In this document: positions 42,366 to 52,458 of the stretch, one piece after another
Position numbering within the stretch: position 1 is the stretch's first letter
Layout: every line of letters starts with the position of its first letter
NCBI GenBank assembly: GCA_027257055.1
Contig: JAPVLO010000044.1
Location: 1,116,001 to 1,180,000, forward strand
Reading direction: 5' to 3'
DNA from: Cephalopachus bancanus
Taxonomy: Eukaryota; Chordata; Mammalia; Primates; Tarsiidae
DNA: 64,000 bases
Notes under the pieces: model-generated
The model's input: the letters and a program-made list of their open reading frames with translations, nothing else
Told to the model about the DNA's origin: nothing
Database searches by the model: none
Made by a program: the position numbers and the translations under genes

Positions 42366-43515
42366 ATACAAAACCAACGCTTTCTTCTTGGTCCCTCCCC
42401 TTCACACTTAGACCAACCATTTTACCTCTCTAAGTCTAGGTTTCCCTGCCCATGAATCAGAGACCATGATGTCTGAATGGGAAAACTGAGCAAAGACCAT
42501 GAAACAAGGCATACCTCAGTGCTAGAGTCACAGAAGTCACAGAAGGTAGGGTTGATTAAAACTAAGATGGGCTGTCGAGTGCTGTCCTTAGTAACAGCTC
42601 ATCAAATAGACCCATCTACCCCATACTCAGGAGGACCTCCCAGCTCCCCTAAACCTCAGCACTTCCCCTTCCCTGGAAGCTGGAGGCTAGAGGAGTGTGG
42701 AGATAGGAGGGATGCATCCCTTTGATCCTAGAATCTTTTTTTTCTTAGTCAAGTGTATTTCTGACTTTTCTTCTTACCTAAGAAGTCTTCAAGCAGTACC
42801 TTGACCTCCTATTCAGGAAGGACTGAATCAGTGCCCATTAAAGAAATGACCACTGAATCTGATGGTTTGAGTAAAGAAAAAAGTTTCCTGCCTATTAAAC
42901 TTATTGTTCAGACATTTCTTCATCTGCAAAAAAAAAAAAAGTCTTAATAAATCCCATTGAGCCCAGGAACTATCAGAATGAGGCAGAGTTAAGAATAAAA
43001 AGACATTCTTCTACAGGGAAAAGAGACACTGTGATAGGCAGTGTCCTGGGAACGCTAGATTGCACTTATTGAAATGACACTCACTGGAAAGCTTGTAAAA
43101 GAGGCAAGGGACTTTGCTGTGTGGTAGGGGAAAAGAAAACTGGCTCAGTTTGTTCATATTTCAAAGGCACATTTTGACACATGGTCAGGGGAAGAGAGGG
43201 GACCCTGAGGTCCGGCTGTGATTAGCACCCACAGCTAGGTGCTTAGCTAGACGAAGTAGGGTTGGAAGTTGAGCAGGTCTTGGTTAGGATGGCATTCCAT
43301 GGTGGCGTGGGAGGAAAGCTACTGTCATTATGAGGTCAAAGTCCTGAGTTGGAACTTGGGCTCCTCCCTGTTGGCTATGGAACTTTCACTTTATCTTTCA
43401 GTGCCTTGATTTCCAAGCACTGTCCTGAGCTCTTAGGCTACACAGATCAAGTCCATAGCAACACCTTATCACCTGCAAGAAACTGCTTCTAGGTGAAGAA
43501 AATCATATGTTAGAT
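42366..43515. other. Unique non-coding stretch, no gene seen
   Basis: Holds an A13 run near 42930. A plus frame at 42477-42725 has no known domain. A weak 5S-rRNA-like phrase at about 43262-43300 was considered and rejected. Confidence 0.4.
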
Positions 43516-43519
43516 CAAA

Positions 43520-43690
43520 GTTTATCAGACACCTATTCTGCAAGGTATTACCTTCAACCCTGTGACTACAGCGCTGAGCAAAGCCACACAACCCCTTTTC
43601 TCATGGAATTTCCATCTGGGCAGCAGAGACAATGAAGAAATAGGTATGCAATATGGGAAAGGGAGAATTTGAGCAGGAAAGAGCATGTGA
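43520..43690 (-). mobile_element. L2 LINE 3' fragment, minus strand
   Basis: 'tcagacacctattctgcaaggtattaccttcaaccctgtgactacagcgctgagcaaagcc', 'tttctcatggaatttccatctgggcagcagagac': reverse-strand L2. Confidence 0.65.
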
Positions 43691-44050
43691 TCAGAATTTC
43701 AAAAGGAGAACATTGAAGAATAAACAACTAAACTTGCCTCCTAGTTTTATTGAAGGGGATATTGCAGAAGCTCCTGTTAATACTCCATCTTTTTCAGTGC
43801 ATCACAATGTACAGGAAGGGCATATTGTGAAAGGATTTGATCCCTAAAATGCCACACAAAATTTCAATTTTGTAGCAAGTTTTAGAGACAATTTCATACT
43901 CAGTTTAAAGTACTTCTTAGGCATATAATCCCTATAAATCCATTATGAAGCCGTTTTCAAGGTTCATCCCAAACACTGAATGTGTTAGGCACAAAGAACT
44001 GGTTATAGCAAAGTAGTGATCACCTTGTATCTATCCACCCGTCTATGTAC

Positions 44051-44325
44051 AGATGCTCCTCTACTGATGAAGGAGCTCTGCCCCCAATAAACCCACCCTA
44101 AGTCCAAAATGCATTGAATACTGACACAAGGTCCCTAACTTACCATTGTTAGACTCTGACTTTTGACTTCATGATGACTGGAACACAATAAGCATTCAGT
44201 AGAAACTAACCTTGTGGTAAATTGCAGGGAGCTCCTTGACTTACCATGACTTATACCCGTATAAACCCATAGTAAAGTTGAAAAACCTTAAACTGAACCA
44301 TTGTACCATGGAGGACTGTTGGCAT
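44051..44325. mobile_element. Tigger/pogo-type DNA transposon remnant
   Basis: The left end 'cagatgctcctctactgatgaaggagctctgcccccaataaaccc' and the right half 'gaccatgacttatacccgtataaacccatagtaaagttgaaaaaccttaaactgaaccattgtacc' resemble the inverted-terminal families starting CAGATGCTCCTCGACTTACG. The two halves share mirrored wording, as expected for terminal inverted repeats. Ends are decayed, and the subfamily is not named. Confidence 0.65.
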
Positions 44326-44965
44326 TTATTAATGGGTTTCTGTGGAATGTTATTAGACATTGTGCTGAGCCTTGGGGTGGCCAAGATATGGTCCCTGACT
44401 TCCTAGCCATCAGTTCTTTCAAGGTCATGTCAGCTCAGAACCCTGTCTGAAATGCTCTGTGCTGAGGAGGCTTTGTAATCAGGCTCTGTGTTCTTTATGT
44501 TTCTAAGGTTCGCTGAGGATAGAGGTAGCAAAATCACATAGTGGGGTACCTGAGTGTGAATTAGTGCAAATAAAGTGTGTGTTCTGACATCTGAGACAGT
44601 CATGTCCCCTGCAAGAGGCCCACAGACTGACTGCCCAAGCATCTTGCTTGCTTCTAATGTAAATTTTGTATAGAGCGGACCCCAAGATGGTTCTTATGGG
44701 TCTCCTTTCCTTTTAAATAAAAATATCTCACTTTTGTTATAATTCTTTCAAATTTTCCTTGTTTTATGGGCATTTAAAAAACTTTTTAGTTTGAACTAAT
44801 TTTTACTTACAGAAAAGTTGCAAAACTAGAGTTTCTGTGTACCATAACAGACAAGGCAGGGTATAGGCTTTGAGTTAGATAACATAAAAGCTACCTTCTA
44901 GTTCAAACAATAGTGATGATAAATGATAGCTCTTACTGTAGTATCTTGCTTCTGAGCTCAAGGCT
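44326..44965. other. Unique stretch with a small L1-like piece
   Basis: 44765-44850 resembles a short reverse-strand old L1 scrap ('aactttttagtttgaactaatttttacttacagaaaagttgcaaaac'). The 60-70-codon minus frames at 44430-44685 show no domain. Confidence 0.4.
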
Positions 44966-44967
44966 GT

Positions 44968-45180
44968 GGTCAGCCCATCTGGTTTGAATCTGAGCTAATT
45001 ATTTCATCTTTCTGGGCTTCAGTTCTCTAATCTGTAAAGTGGGGATAATAACAGCATAATCTCAGTGAGGAATAAATAGAATAAAGCATGCAAAGCATTT
45101 GATGCCATACCTAAAACATGGAAAATGTTCAATGTATGTTAATTACTATTATTACTATTCTATTATTGTTGTTTCTATTA
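44968..45180 (+). mobile_element. MIR, plus strand
   Basis: 'ttgaatctgagctaattatttcatctttctgggcttcagttctctaatctgtaaagtggggataataacagcataatctcagtgagg' and 'catgcaaagcatttgatgcc...aaatgttcaatgtatgttaattactattatt': a near-complete MIR. Confidence 0.9.
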
Positions 45181-45184
45181 TCAA

Positions 45185-45370
45185 TCACCATGAATATACT
45201 ACTTGCCAAACATGATGCCAAACACTTTGCCAATTTATCTCCTTTTTATAAAGTAAAGATTATTCACATTTTTCAGATAAGAACCTGAGACTCTCGAGTG
45301 GCTTCAGACTCAATTCTATCTGCCCCTAAAGCCCATGTTCTTTGAAATGCTACCGTATTGCCTCGTCAAT
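45185..45370 (-). mobile_element. MIR, minus strand
   Basis: 'actacttgccaaacatgatgccaaacactttgcc', 'tttttcagataagaacctgagactc', 'cagactcaattctatctgcccctaaagcccatgttcttt' are reverse-strand MIR phrases, back to back with the plus-strand MIR at 44968. Confidence 0.8.
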
Positions 45371-46145
45371 AATAATGGAGATATTGTGGTATTTTAGAGC
45401 TTTCTTATTTCTTGATTTAAATTCAATTTCAAAACACACCTAGGGGTTGGGACAGTGACATTTCATTTGGTGGGTTGGGAATGTGAGGGACAGTTTTAGA
45501 AGGAAGTGAGATACTCCTCACCCATGTACCTATTCTTTCTGGAAAGATAGTCTTGGAATCTCATTGCTCTTCCTAGCTCTTAATAAACATGTACTGACTT
45601 TCACAAAACATTCTGAGTTATTTTGTGTGGCATCCTTGCGAAGCTCCAAGTTTAGGCAAGGATGCTGTGGTAGGGAGGGCATATCACAGAGGCTCAAGGG
45701 GCAGCTTAGTGTAGGGATATCTAGCTACAGCCTCAGTCCCAGGAGATCTATAGCTAAGGCAATTTGAAATCATCCCACATTCGCCAAGTGATGCTGTAAT
45801 TTAGGATTTGTCTTTCCTCCCAGGGAAGTTATGCCCCCAAATTGCAAACTAAGACTTCCTCCACAAGATCTGGATCTTTTGAGCTTTTAGATTTTCTGGC
45901 TTGAAAATCTTTGCATTTTGGGAAGAAAGACTATCTAATGTTTGGGCAGGGGCATTAGAGACATTAAAGGATATAAAAGTAAGCACTGACATTTTTAATT
46001 TTAGTTGAAAGAAAGCCAGTCCGAATGGTGGGTTATGAAGAGAAATAATTATTTCAGTTTAAAATATACTCTCTGATCAGTATTCATACTGAAGCCATGA
46101 CAAATGAGACTTTGCCTCTGGAGACATGGAAACGATCCCAAATGA
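45371..46145. other. Unique non-coding stretch, no gene seen
   Basis: Nothing recognised. A 67-codon plus frame at 45564-45767 has no known domain. Confidence 0.4.
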
Positions 46146-46147
46146 CA

Positions 46148-46375
46148 CCTACTATGTGCCTGGTATTGTGATGTGTTTGCTATCAGCCTTATTTTGTTTC
46201 TTTACAATTGACTCTATGAGGTAATTATTATTTATTGTATTTTATTCAGTGAATGATTAGATATCCAGAGAGATAGAATAAGCAACCCAGTATCACACCG
46301 CAAGTTAGTCAGACCCATGATTGGACTCAGGTCTATCTGACCCTGAAGGCCATGTCCATTACATGCTGCTACACA
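46148..46375 (-). mobile_element. MIR, minus strand
   Basis: 'cctactatgtgcctggtattgtgatgtgtttgc', 'tgaatgattagatatccagagagatagaataagc', 'atgattggactcaggtctatctgaccctgaaggccatgtcc': reverse-strand MIR, near complete. Confidence 0.82.
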
Positions 46376-47650
46376 AGGTTTAAGGAGCATAGGCCAGTGC
46401 AGAAGACAGACTTGTGGTGTTGTAGTTGGACTACCAATTGGTTTCACCCTCATAATTCTGTGAGAAGACACCACAGAGAGGTTTCCAATTCTGCTTTCAG
46501 AATATGCTTCCAGGGATCTTCCTAAGACCTATTTAACCTGCCCCTTCTTCGCCACTGCTTAAGGTGGACATATGCATGGTTTCTTATATTACAAAGCCAG
46601 AATGGGGAAAGAGGAGGAGGGAGTGAATAAAATGTCTGCCTATCAATGAACATTTATTAAAACCAGATAAATTCAATTTGTCATAAAAAAGAATAGTTGA
46701 ACTGGAAGGAGTCTTGCTCCTAGTGGGCATTTGGTACATGTGAATTCAATGAATTAATGAAGAGTGAGTGAATATATTTTGAGACCCAAGGAGGTTAATA
46801 GAATGCCTTGTGCGTAGTACAGACCTGTTGAATTGTCTCTGGCTCTCACCCTTTTTGCACAAAAAAGAGGTGAAAAAATTTAACCCAAATCAATGTCATC
46901 ATCATGGTGAAGGAGCATGGAATGAATTAGTACCAACCTTACATGTGCAATTGCATGTTGCTTATTTCAAAAGACTTTTTTTTTTTTAAATTGAAAGTTT
47001 TGAAAAAAGAATTAGAGAAGAAGCAGAATTGTTCTGCTGTAGTCTGGCTCATCCGAGGAGATTACTTTCTTTATGTCTTTTTTCTTAAGTTTCAGGAAAC
47101 TTAACATAGTTCCCTGGCTCCAGCCCATTGAATACAATCATGGCTCAGGCTTGTTTAGTGATAAACCATGAACTATTTTTTGCTTTCACCAAGAAGAACT
47201 TAGCAAATGAAGTAATGAACAAGAACATCATGTCTCACTTTAGATTACTATGTAATTAATTCATGTTAATAAGACAAAACATTTGTGGATGCTGTATGTG
47301 GCTTTGTTTCCTTTCAGTTGTTTGTCTATGAGAGGAAAGCTATTGATATCATTTGCCATCAGAAAGCTGATGAAAAATTATGTTTTGTGAGATCAGAACT
47401 GCTTTGTTTTTAGGGAATTGTAGTTTCGTAGGGAAAGAAGGTAAGTATGAGAATTAGTTGTTCTGCACAGACAAGCCACCTTACTTGGCGGTCTCTGACT
47501 TTGGCCACAGGGATCACATCCACAGTGAGGGGGTGGGCCTTGGTGGCACTCAACTCCCAGAGATGGGTTACATGATGATATATCTTGAGCTTATCAGATC
47601 TTCTGAAATTTTAGGAGAAGCTGGGACTCTGGCTTTACAGGTAACATCTC
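46376..47650. other. Mostly unique stretch, possible conserved parts
   Basis: A poly(T) run is at 46976-46988. 47110-47400 is a repeat-free AT-rich block with GTAATTAATTCATG (47251-47264) and TTTGCATTTG-like words, possibly conserved. The 120-codon plus frame 47458-47820 runs into the Alu on the right and so is not a gene as it stands. Confidence 0.4.
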
Positions 47651-47654
47651 CCCC

Positions 47655-47951
47655 TTTTTTTTTTTTTGAGTTGGAATTTCTCACTCTGTCTCCCAGGCTG
47701 GAGTGCAGTGGCTGGAGTGCTTATGGCCACCGCAGCCTCTACTTGTTGGGCTCAGGTGATCCTTCTACTTCAGCCTTCCAAGTAGCTGGAACTAGGGCCC
47801 ACGCCACCACGCCTGGCTAATTTTTTGATTAATTGTAGAAATGAGGTCTCTCCAAATTGCCCAGCTGGTCTCAAACCGTGGGCTCAGGCAATTCTCTCAC
47901 CTCGGTCTCCCAAAGGGCTGGGATTATAGGTGTAAGCCACCATGCCCAGCC
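47655..47951 (-). mobile_element. Alu dimer, minus strand
   Basis: A T14 tail, then GAGTTGGAATTTCTCACTCTG, a small 'gtggctgg' duplication in the right arm, GTAGAAATGAGGTCTCTCC, and an end at CATGCCCAGC. The flanks ACATCTCCCCC and ATATCTTCCAG suggest a decayed TSD. Confidence 0.93.
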
Positions 47952-48189
47952 ATATCTTCCAGTTTTTAAATTTTGTCAGTTATTGCTATTATTCATAGTA
48001 TGTTTTAAATTGTGAGTCCCAAGCAAAACACGAGAGAAAACTTGTTTCCGGAGTCTGAGTGAAGAAGGGCGTTGACACAGCTTGGGTCAGGGAGCATCCT
48101 TTTGTTCTGTTGCTCTCCGGTTCATAGTTGTCCTGAAGGGGGAAAATCTATGGGGAGTCATGCAGGCCAAGACCAAAGCTCTTCCTTAT

Positions 48190-48325
48190 GAGGTGGGATA
48201 CTCCCAAAACCCAGAGTTTATTTGTTAAAAATTGTGTATTTATTCTTACATGTTTAAACTTCAGCTACCTTCAAAGTATTCTCAGTTTGATGCAGAACAC
48301 CTATCGAGATGCTTTTTCCCCCTGC
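48190..48325 (-). mobile_element. Mariner-like transposon 3' fragment (copy 3)
   Basis: The reverse complement aligns with 25468-25565 and 27127-27270. It includes the AATAAACTCTGGGTTTTGGG 3' UTR and the AAAAAGCATCTCGATAGGTG transposase-end stretch. Read on the minus strand it has an HLDRC..SN.EYFEG-like peptide, closer to mariner transposase C-termini than the other two copies. It has in-frame stops. Confidence 0.6.
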
Positions 48326-48811
48326 TCATATCAGTTTTTGAACTTGTCAGTTTTGATGCCTTTTTAGTGTTTCTGCCATTTTTGGTTTCACCTCTTCCAC
48401 GGTGGCAAAACATTTCCCTTTGAGTCAATCAGGGAGAGATTAGATGAATAGGGAAGATGGGACAGGAGAATCACGCTGTTTTTGGTAAAGAACTACTGAA
48501 CACTCAGTGCAATTTGGGCGGGTGCACTTATAAATCACTCTACATAAACCAGGCAAACATGTTGAAAGAATCTCAAAAAAAAAAATTCACTGAAGCTAAA
48601 TGCAGCCTGTCTCAATAACGCTAGCTGGTACACTGATGCTGATGGGCTCCTAGAATACTTACCAAGCAGGGGAGGCCCATTCTACATGGGTCCTGCCCAC
48701 AAAAGATAATTGCAGATTTTTTTAGGTCTCCCCTTGTAGATACTCATGTTTTGTAGCTTTGGGAATTTCAAGGTATTGCATGAGAAAAAAAATGAGATGT
48801 GTGTAATTAGA

Positions 48812-49150
48812 TTTTATTTTTTTAATGTTTTAAATTGCTAATTTTTATGGATACATAATAGTTGTACATATTTATAAGACTCGTGATGTTTTGATACAAA
48901 CATACAATGTGTAATGATCAAATCTGAATAATTGGGATATTTATCACCTCAAACATTTCTCATTTCTTATTTCTTTGTGCTGAGAACATTCCAAATTTCT
49001 TCTAGCTATTTTGAAATACACAGTAAATTAATATTAACAAGAGTGGTCATATTGTGCTACTGAACACGAGATGTTACTCCTTTTATCTAACTGTATTTTT
49101 GTACCATTAGCCAACCTCTTTTCATCTCCCACCCAACCCCACCTTTCTAC
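48812..49150 (-). mobile_element. L1 3' UTR (L1MA-age), minus strand
   Basis: 'taatttttatggatacataatagttgtacatatttataagac', 'aatgatcaaatctgaataattgggatatttatcacctcaaacattt', 'gtactgaacacgagatgttactcc': the same class of L1 3' end as 4922-5381. Confidence 0.88.
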
Positions 49151-49159
49151 TACTAATTA

Positions 49160-49462
49160 GTTCTAGAGCTCAAAGGCAAGAACAACATGGTGGCCTCCAC
49201 GATCCCTGGCCAGCCAAAGCACTTCCTTTGGCTTGCACACCCTGCTTCTCCAGTTCCCCAACACCCAACTCATCCCTTTTATCACTCAGCTGACCAGCTA
49301 TAAACAGTCTTGTTACCTGCTGAGTCCTCATAGGCCTTTGTTACAACATCTTCTTTAAGCCATTAGTTACTAGCATTTCAGAAAAAATAATGTATAAACC
49401 GCTGGCTTTAAGGGTTCCTGGATTTGGACAAAGGAGAACAAGGTAGGCTCTGAGCCAAGAAT
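49160..49462. mobile_element. Possible LTR or unique segment, left half (split by L1)
   Basis: 'tctagagctcaaaggcaagaacaacatggtggcctcc...' followed by 'tgaccagctataaacagtcttg' and 'ataatgtataaaccgctgg' resembles class I ERV LTR wording (a 'caagatggcggcc' start and a TATA-like TATAAAC). It continues after the L1 at 50307. I cannot confirm LTR termini. Confidence 0.35.
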
Positions 49463-49481
49463 AGAAGATTGCAGTTCTTTT
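49463..49481. repeat. L1 target-site duplication, left copy, 19 bp
   Basis: AGAAGATTGCAGTTCTTTT, repeated identically at 50288-50306. Confidence 0.94.
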
Positions 49482-50287
49482 TATTTATTTATTTATTTGT
49501 TTGTTTTTTAAATTATAAAGATGTGGGGTACAATTCAAGGGTTAGGCATACAAACATTGACTATGCAGGTTCCCTTTTTGGTGAGGTATATCCCTCCCTC
49601 CCCTAGCAGTTTCCCTCAAATGCCAATCCCACCCTCCTTCCCTGAGAGTTTCACATGACTGCCAAATGTTTACTTATAGTATTATAATTGTTCAAGGTCC
49701 GCTTATGTGTGAGAACTTATGGAACTCTGTTCTTTGTTTCTGTGATAGATCACTGAGTACAGTCGACTCCAAATCCATCCGAGTTGCTGTGAAGTCCATA
49801 TATTTGTCCTTCTTTATGGCTGTATAATATTCCATTGTGCATATGTACCACATTTTCTTTATCCAGACCAGCTTTGATGGGCAACATGGTTGGCTCTATG
49901 TTTTTGCTATTGTGAATAGAGCAGCAACAAACATACATGTGCAGATATCTTTTTTGTAGAATGATTTGAGTTCCTCTGGATATATTCCCATTAGGGAAAT
50001 TGCTGGGTCATATGGAAGGTCAATTTCTAGTTCTTTCAGAAATCGCCACACTGTCTTCCAAAGAGGTTGCACCAGTTTGCATTCCCACCAGCAGTGTAGA
50101 AGCATTCCTTTTTCTCCACATCCTCGCCAGCATCTGTTGTTGTTTGTTTTATTAATGATGGCCATTCCTACTGGGGTTAGGTGGTATCTCAATGTGGTTT
50201 TGATTTGCATTTCTCTGATGATGAGTGAGACTGAGCAGTTTTTCATGTGTCTGTTGGCTGCCTGTATATCCACAACTGGAAAGCAAA
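49482..50287 (-). mobile_element. 5'-truncated young L1, minus strand, perfect 19-bp TSD
   Basis: An 806-bp insertion. Its tail is at the left as (TTTA)n/(TTTG)n, i.e. an A-rich tail read on the minus strand. It is followed by the 3' UTR (GTGGGGTACAATTCAAGGG) and the last part of ORF2, ending abruptly at the 5' truncation point near 50287. The perfect long TSD and long open ORF2 segment mark it as the youngest L1 in the window. The same 3' UTR occurs at 8128 and 23309. Confidence 0.96.
49896..50287 (-). pseudogene. L1 ORF2 C-terminal fragment (reading frame broken)
   Basis: On the minus strand the frame is open across the cysteine-rich C-terminal region of L1 ORF2 protein (motifs [41 protein letters not shown]) up to FTIAKT. 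There a tryptophan codon has become a stop, and the following segment is in another frame. It lacks the endonuclease and reverse transcriptase domains. The first residues of the longer frame (to 50330) come from flanking DNA. Confidence 0.9.
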
Positions 50288-50306
50288 AGAAGATTGCAGT
50301 TCTTTT
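50288..50306. repeat. L1 target-site duplication, right copy, 19 bp
   Basis: Identical to 49463-49481. Confidence 0.94.
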
Positions 50307-50880
50307 ACTTTCCAGTTCTGGATTCCTCAAAGGTTCTCCATCCTACAATATAAAATTGACATATCCTCCATATCTTCTGTATATTTTGTCCTGTGGCCAA
50401 GGTCTACTTTTACTGTAGGTCACCACCTCGAGGTCCCTGAGCAGAAGTTATTTGTTCTTCTGTGCTCCTTTGGCAGTCTTGGACTAGATCAAACACCTCT
50501 TTCACATTCTTCACAAGTTTTTAGTTGAGGGAGCTACAGTCACAAGCTGCTAGAGGAAGGGTTATTCATTCATATTCCTCCCCTTGTTCTCCTCTGTAAC
50601 CAGGATACTTTTTGTCACATAGTGGGAGCTCAAAAAATGTTTACCAATAAAGACAGGAGAAAGTCTCTTCAAAGTAGATGCATGTGTACCATTGATATCC
50701 TTTCCAACTTAGTAACTTTGCCATGGACTCTTCCCCATAAAAGTTATGATAGAGCAGGTGGGGCCTTGAGCTCCCTGTTGCAATTACCTTCTCTCTTCTC
50801 ATTGGAGAAGCAAGCAGAAGGAGGAGGCAACAGAGTTTAGAAAGAATGGTTCTGAGACTTCTCTCCTTCACAGTATCCTT
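50307..50880. other. Non-coding stretch, right half of segment split by L1
   Basis: 'actttccagttctggattcctcaaaggttctcc...' continues the segment of 49160-49462. No further repeat was recognised to 50880. The opposite-strand frames at 50622-50840 and 50641-50871 show no domain. Confidence 0.4.
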
Positions 50881-51480
50881 GCCATTGATGGCGGATTAAA
50901 ACCCAACCTTCTCTTTAATGGCATGTTCAGCAAACCTCTGACTGTCAGAATCCAATTCTTCGATTAACTATCAGAGCAGCAGATCTGGATATTGTGTTCC
51001 AGCTGACCACCGCTGCTTACTTGCTGAATAGGAGGCAGGGCTGGGGCAAGGGGAGAGAGCCAGGATGGGGGAGGGGAGGAAGCAGGAGAGAGCTCTCCAT
51101 GGGAACTTCTCCTTCCCGCCCTTCCAAATCGTAAATTAACGACAGTGGACCTTGTTAAGTGCAGCTTCACAAATTAATATGAAATATAGTGCTTTTTCAT
51201 AAGCTTGAGAACCAGATTTAAAAGCATATTGGTGTTTGTACACAGCAGGCCGTAATGATCCATTATCCTGCAGACAGAGAAGCTTGCAGCAACACATAAA
51301 GAAGATGCAATTGGGCCATCTGCTTTGATTTCTGCAGCGTCCCCAGAGATCCAGCGGAGGAGCTGACAGTCCTCTCCATCTGCCTTTACATTATCAATTA
51401 CAGTTGAATTATGCTGCATGCTGCAGGGCTGGCAGATACGGATGGGAGATTGTGGCACCTGAAAAATATAGAAGAAAATC
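50880..51480. other. Candidate conserved non-coding element
   Basis: A repeat-free block with features common to developmental enhancers: CTTTAATGG, CGATTAACTA (50960-50969), AAATTAACGAC (51133-51143), CAAATTAATATG, a palindromic-like GCATGCTGCAG and ATTATCAATTACAG (51390-51403). A 94-codon minus frame at 51174-51458 is open, but it has no known domain and no obvious start context. The best reading is regulatory, from motif clustering; a coding exon is less likely but not excluded. Confidence 0.45.
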
Positions 51481-52458
51481 CATATGTTGGGAGCCAGCTG
51501 TTTATTTACAAGTGCTTGACATATTTCCTCACTTTCTCGGCTGTTGCCTTTTTTAAGGTTCCTAGAGACATTTCAGTTTAGTGTGAACTTGAGAAGAAAT
51601 TAGGTGTAACAGCATAGCACCACATGAATAATATTTCAGTTTCCTTTTTTACAGTTGAAATGCACACGAAGCAAAAAACATCAGGTCGAACAGATTTTAA
51701 ATTATGAAAAAAAAAATAAGTTGTGAAAACATCTGGGGTGGCTGCTACAGCTTGTTATGTTTATAAAACATGTTGGAACAGACAGGGCTGTGCACACTGT
51801 ACATTTTTGGCAACTTAGAAATCATGTGTAAAACTGTAACTTTTATGAAATGGTAAGTGTTTATGAAAGCTTAGGGAGTGGGGAGGTAGAAAGTGGAGTG
51901 GCCGGTACTTTCATGAAGTCTCTTACCACAACTTCTAGGAATGCTGCTTCAAGAATGAAATGTTCTGTTTTGTTTTGACCTGATTTTTTTTTCTTTTTCA
52001 ACAAGGGACTTAGCTTGTTCCTGGTTCAATTGGTTCTAGACTGTGAGGCGTAAGGCGGAGGGCCAGCACATTGATTTGGTTGTGCTTGGGTTTTATGGTA
52101 TGGGATTCCTTCCAGCCGTGTGGGAATCTATACTTCGTTCTCGTTTCATGCCATGTCCTCTCCCCACATCTAGTCAACCATGGAGAGTCTGTGCACATAT
52201 GTTTGCTCAGCTGAGGTTTCCCACTTAGTGCCTCTAGAGGTTCGCGGAAGAGATGCTGAGATTCCGCACTTGCAGAGCTGGTAGGGAGTAAGGGGACTCA
52301 TGCTGGCTGTGAAGGAAAGCTATTTTGCGATGGCCTAGAAGTAGAGACACTTGCAGAGTAAATGAAGAGACAGAGGCTAAAGATCAGTCCCCAATTTTCC
52401 ACCATTTACTTACCACTCAGGGCCAATTTGGTGGGCCTCTTGTTTTGGGGGGTAACTC
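51481..52458. other. Unique non-coding stretch, no gene seen
   Basis: Contains an A-run at 51706-51715. Overlapping opposite-strand frames at 52010-52228 show no domain. Confidence 0.4.

Noticed and set aside
43262..43310. 5S rRNA-like phrase (GGAAGTTGAGCAGG ... TTGGTTAGGA)
   Set aside because: Only about 25 bp resemble 5S rRNA, with a gap. The rest of the 120-nt gene and a terminator are absent, so it is probably chance.
49896..50330. 144-codon minus frame as a host gene
   Set aside because: It is the C-terminal region of L1 ORF2 within a 5'-truncated insertion bounded by a TSD; the frame then stops and shifts.
51174..51458. 94-codon minus frame as a coding exon
   Set aside because: No domain recognised and no clear splice signals; a regulatory block explains the composition equally well. 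Left as an open question in the findings.
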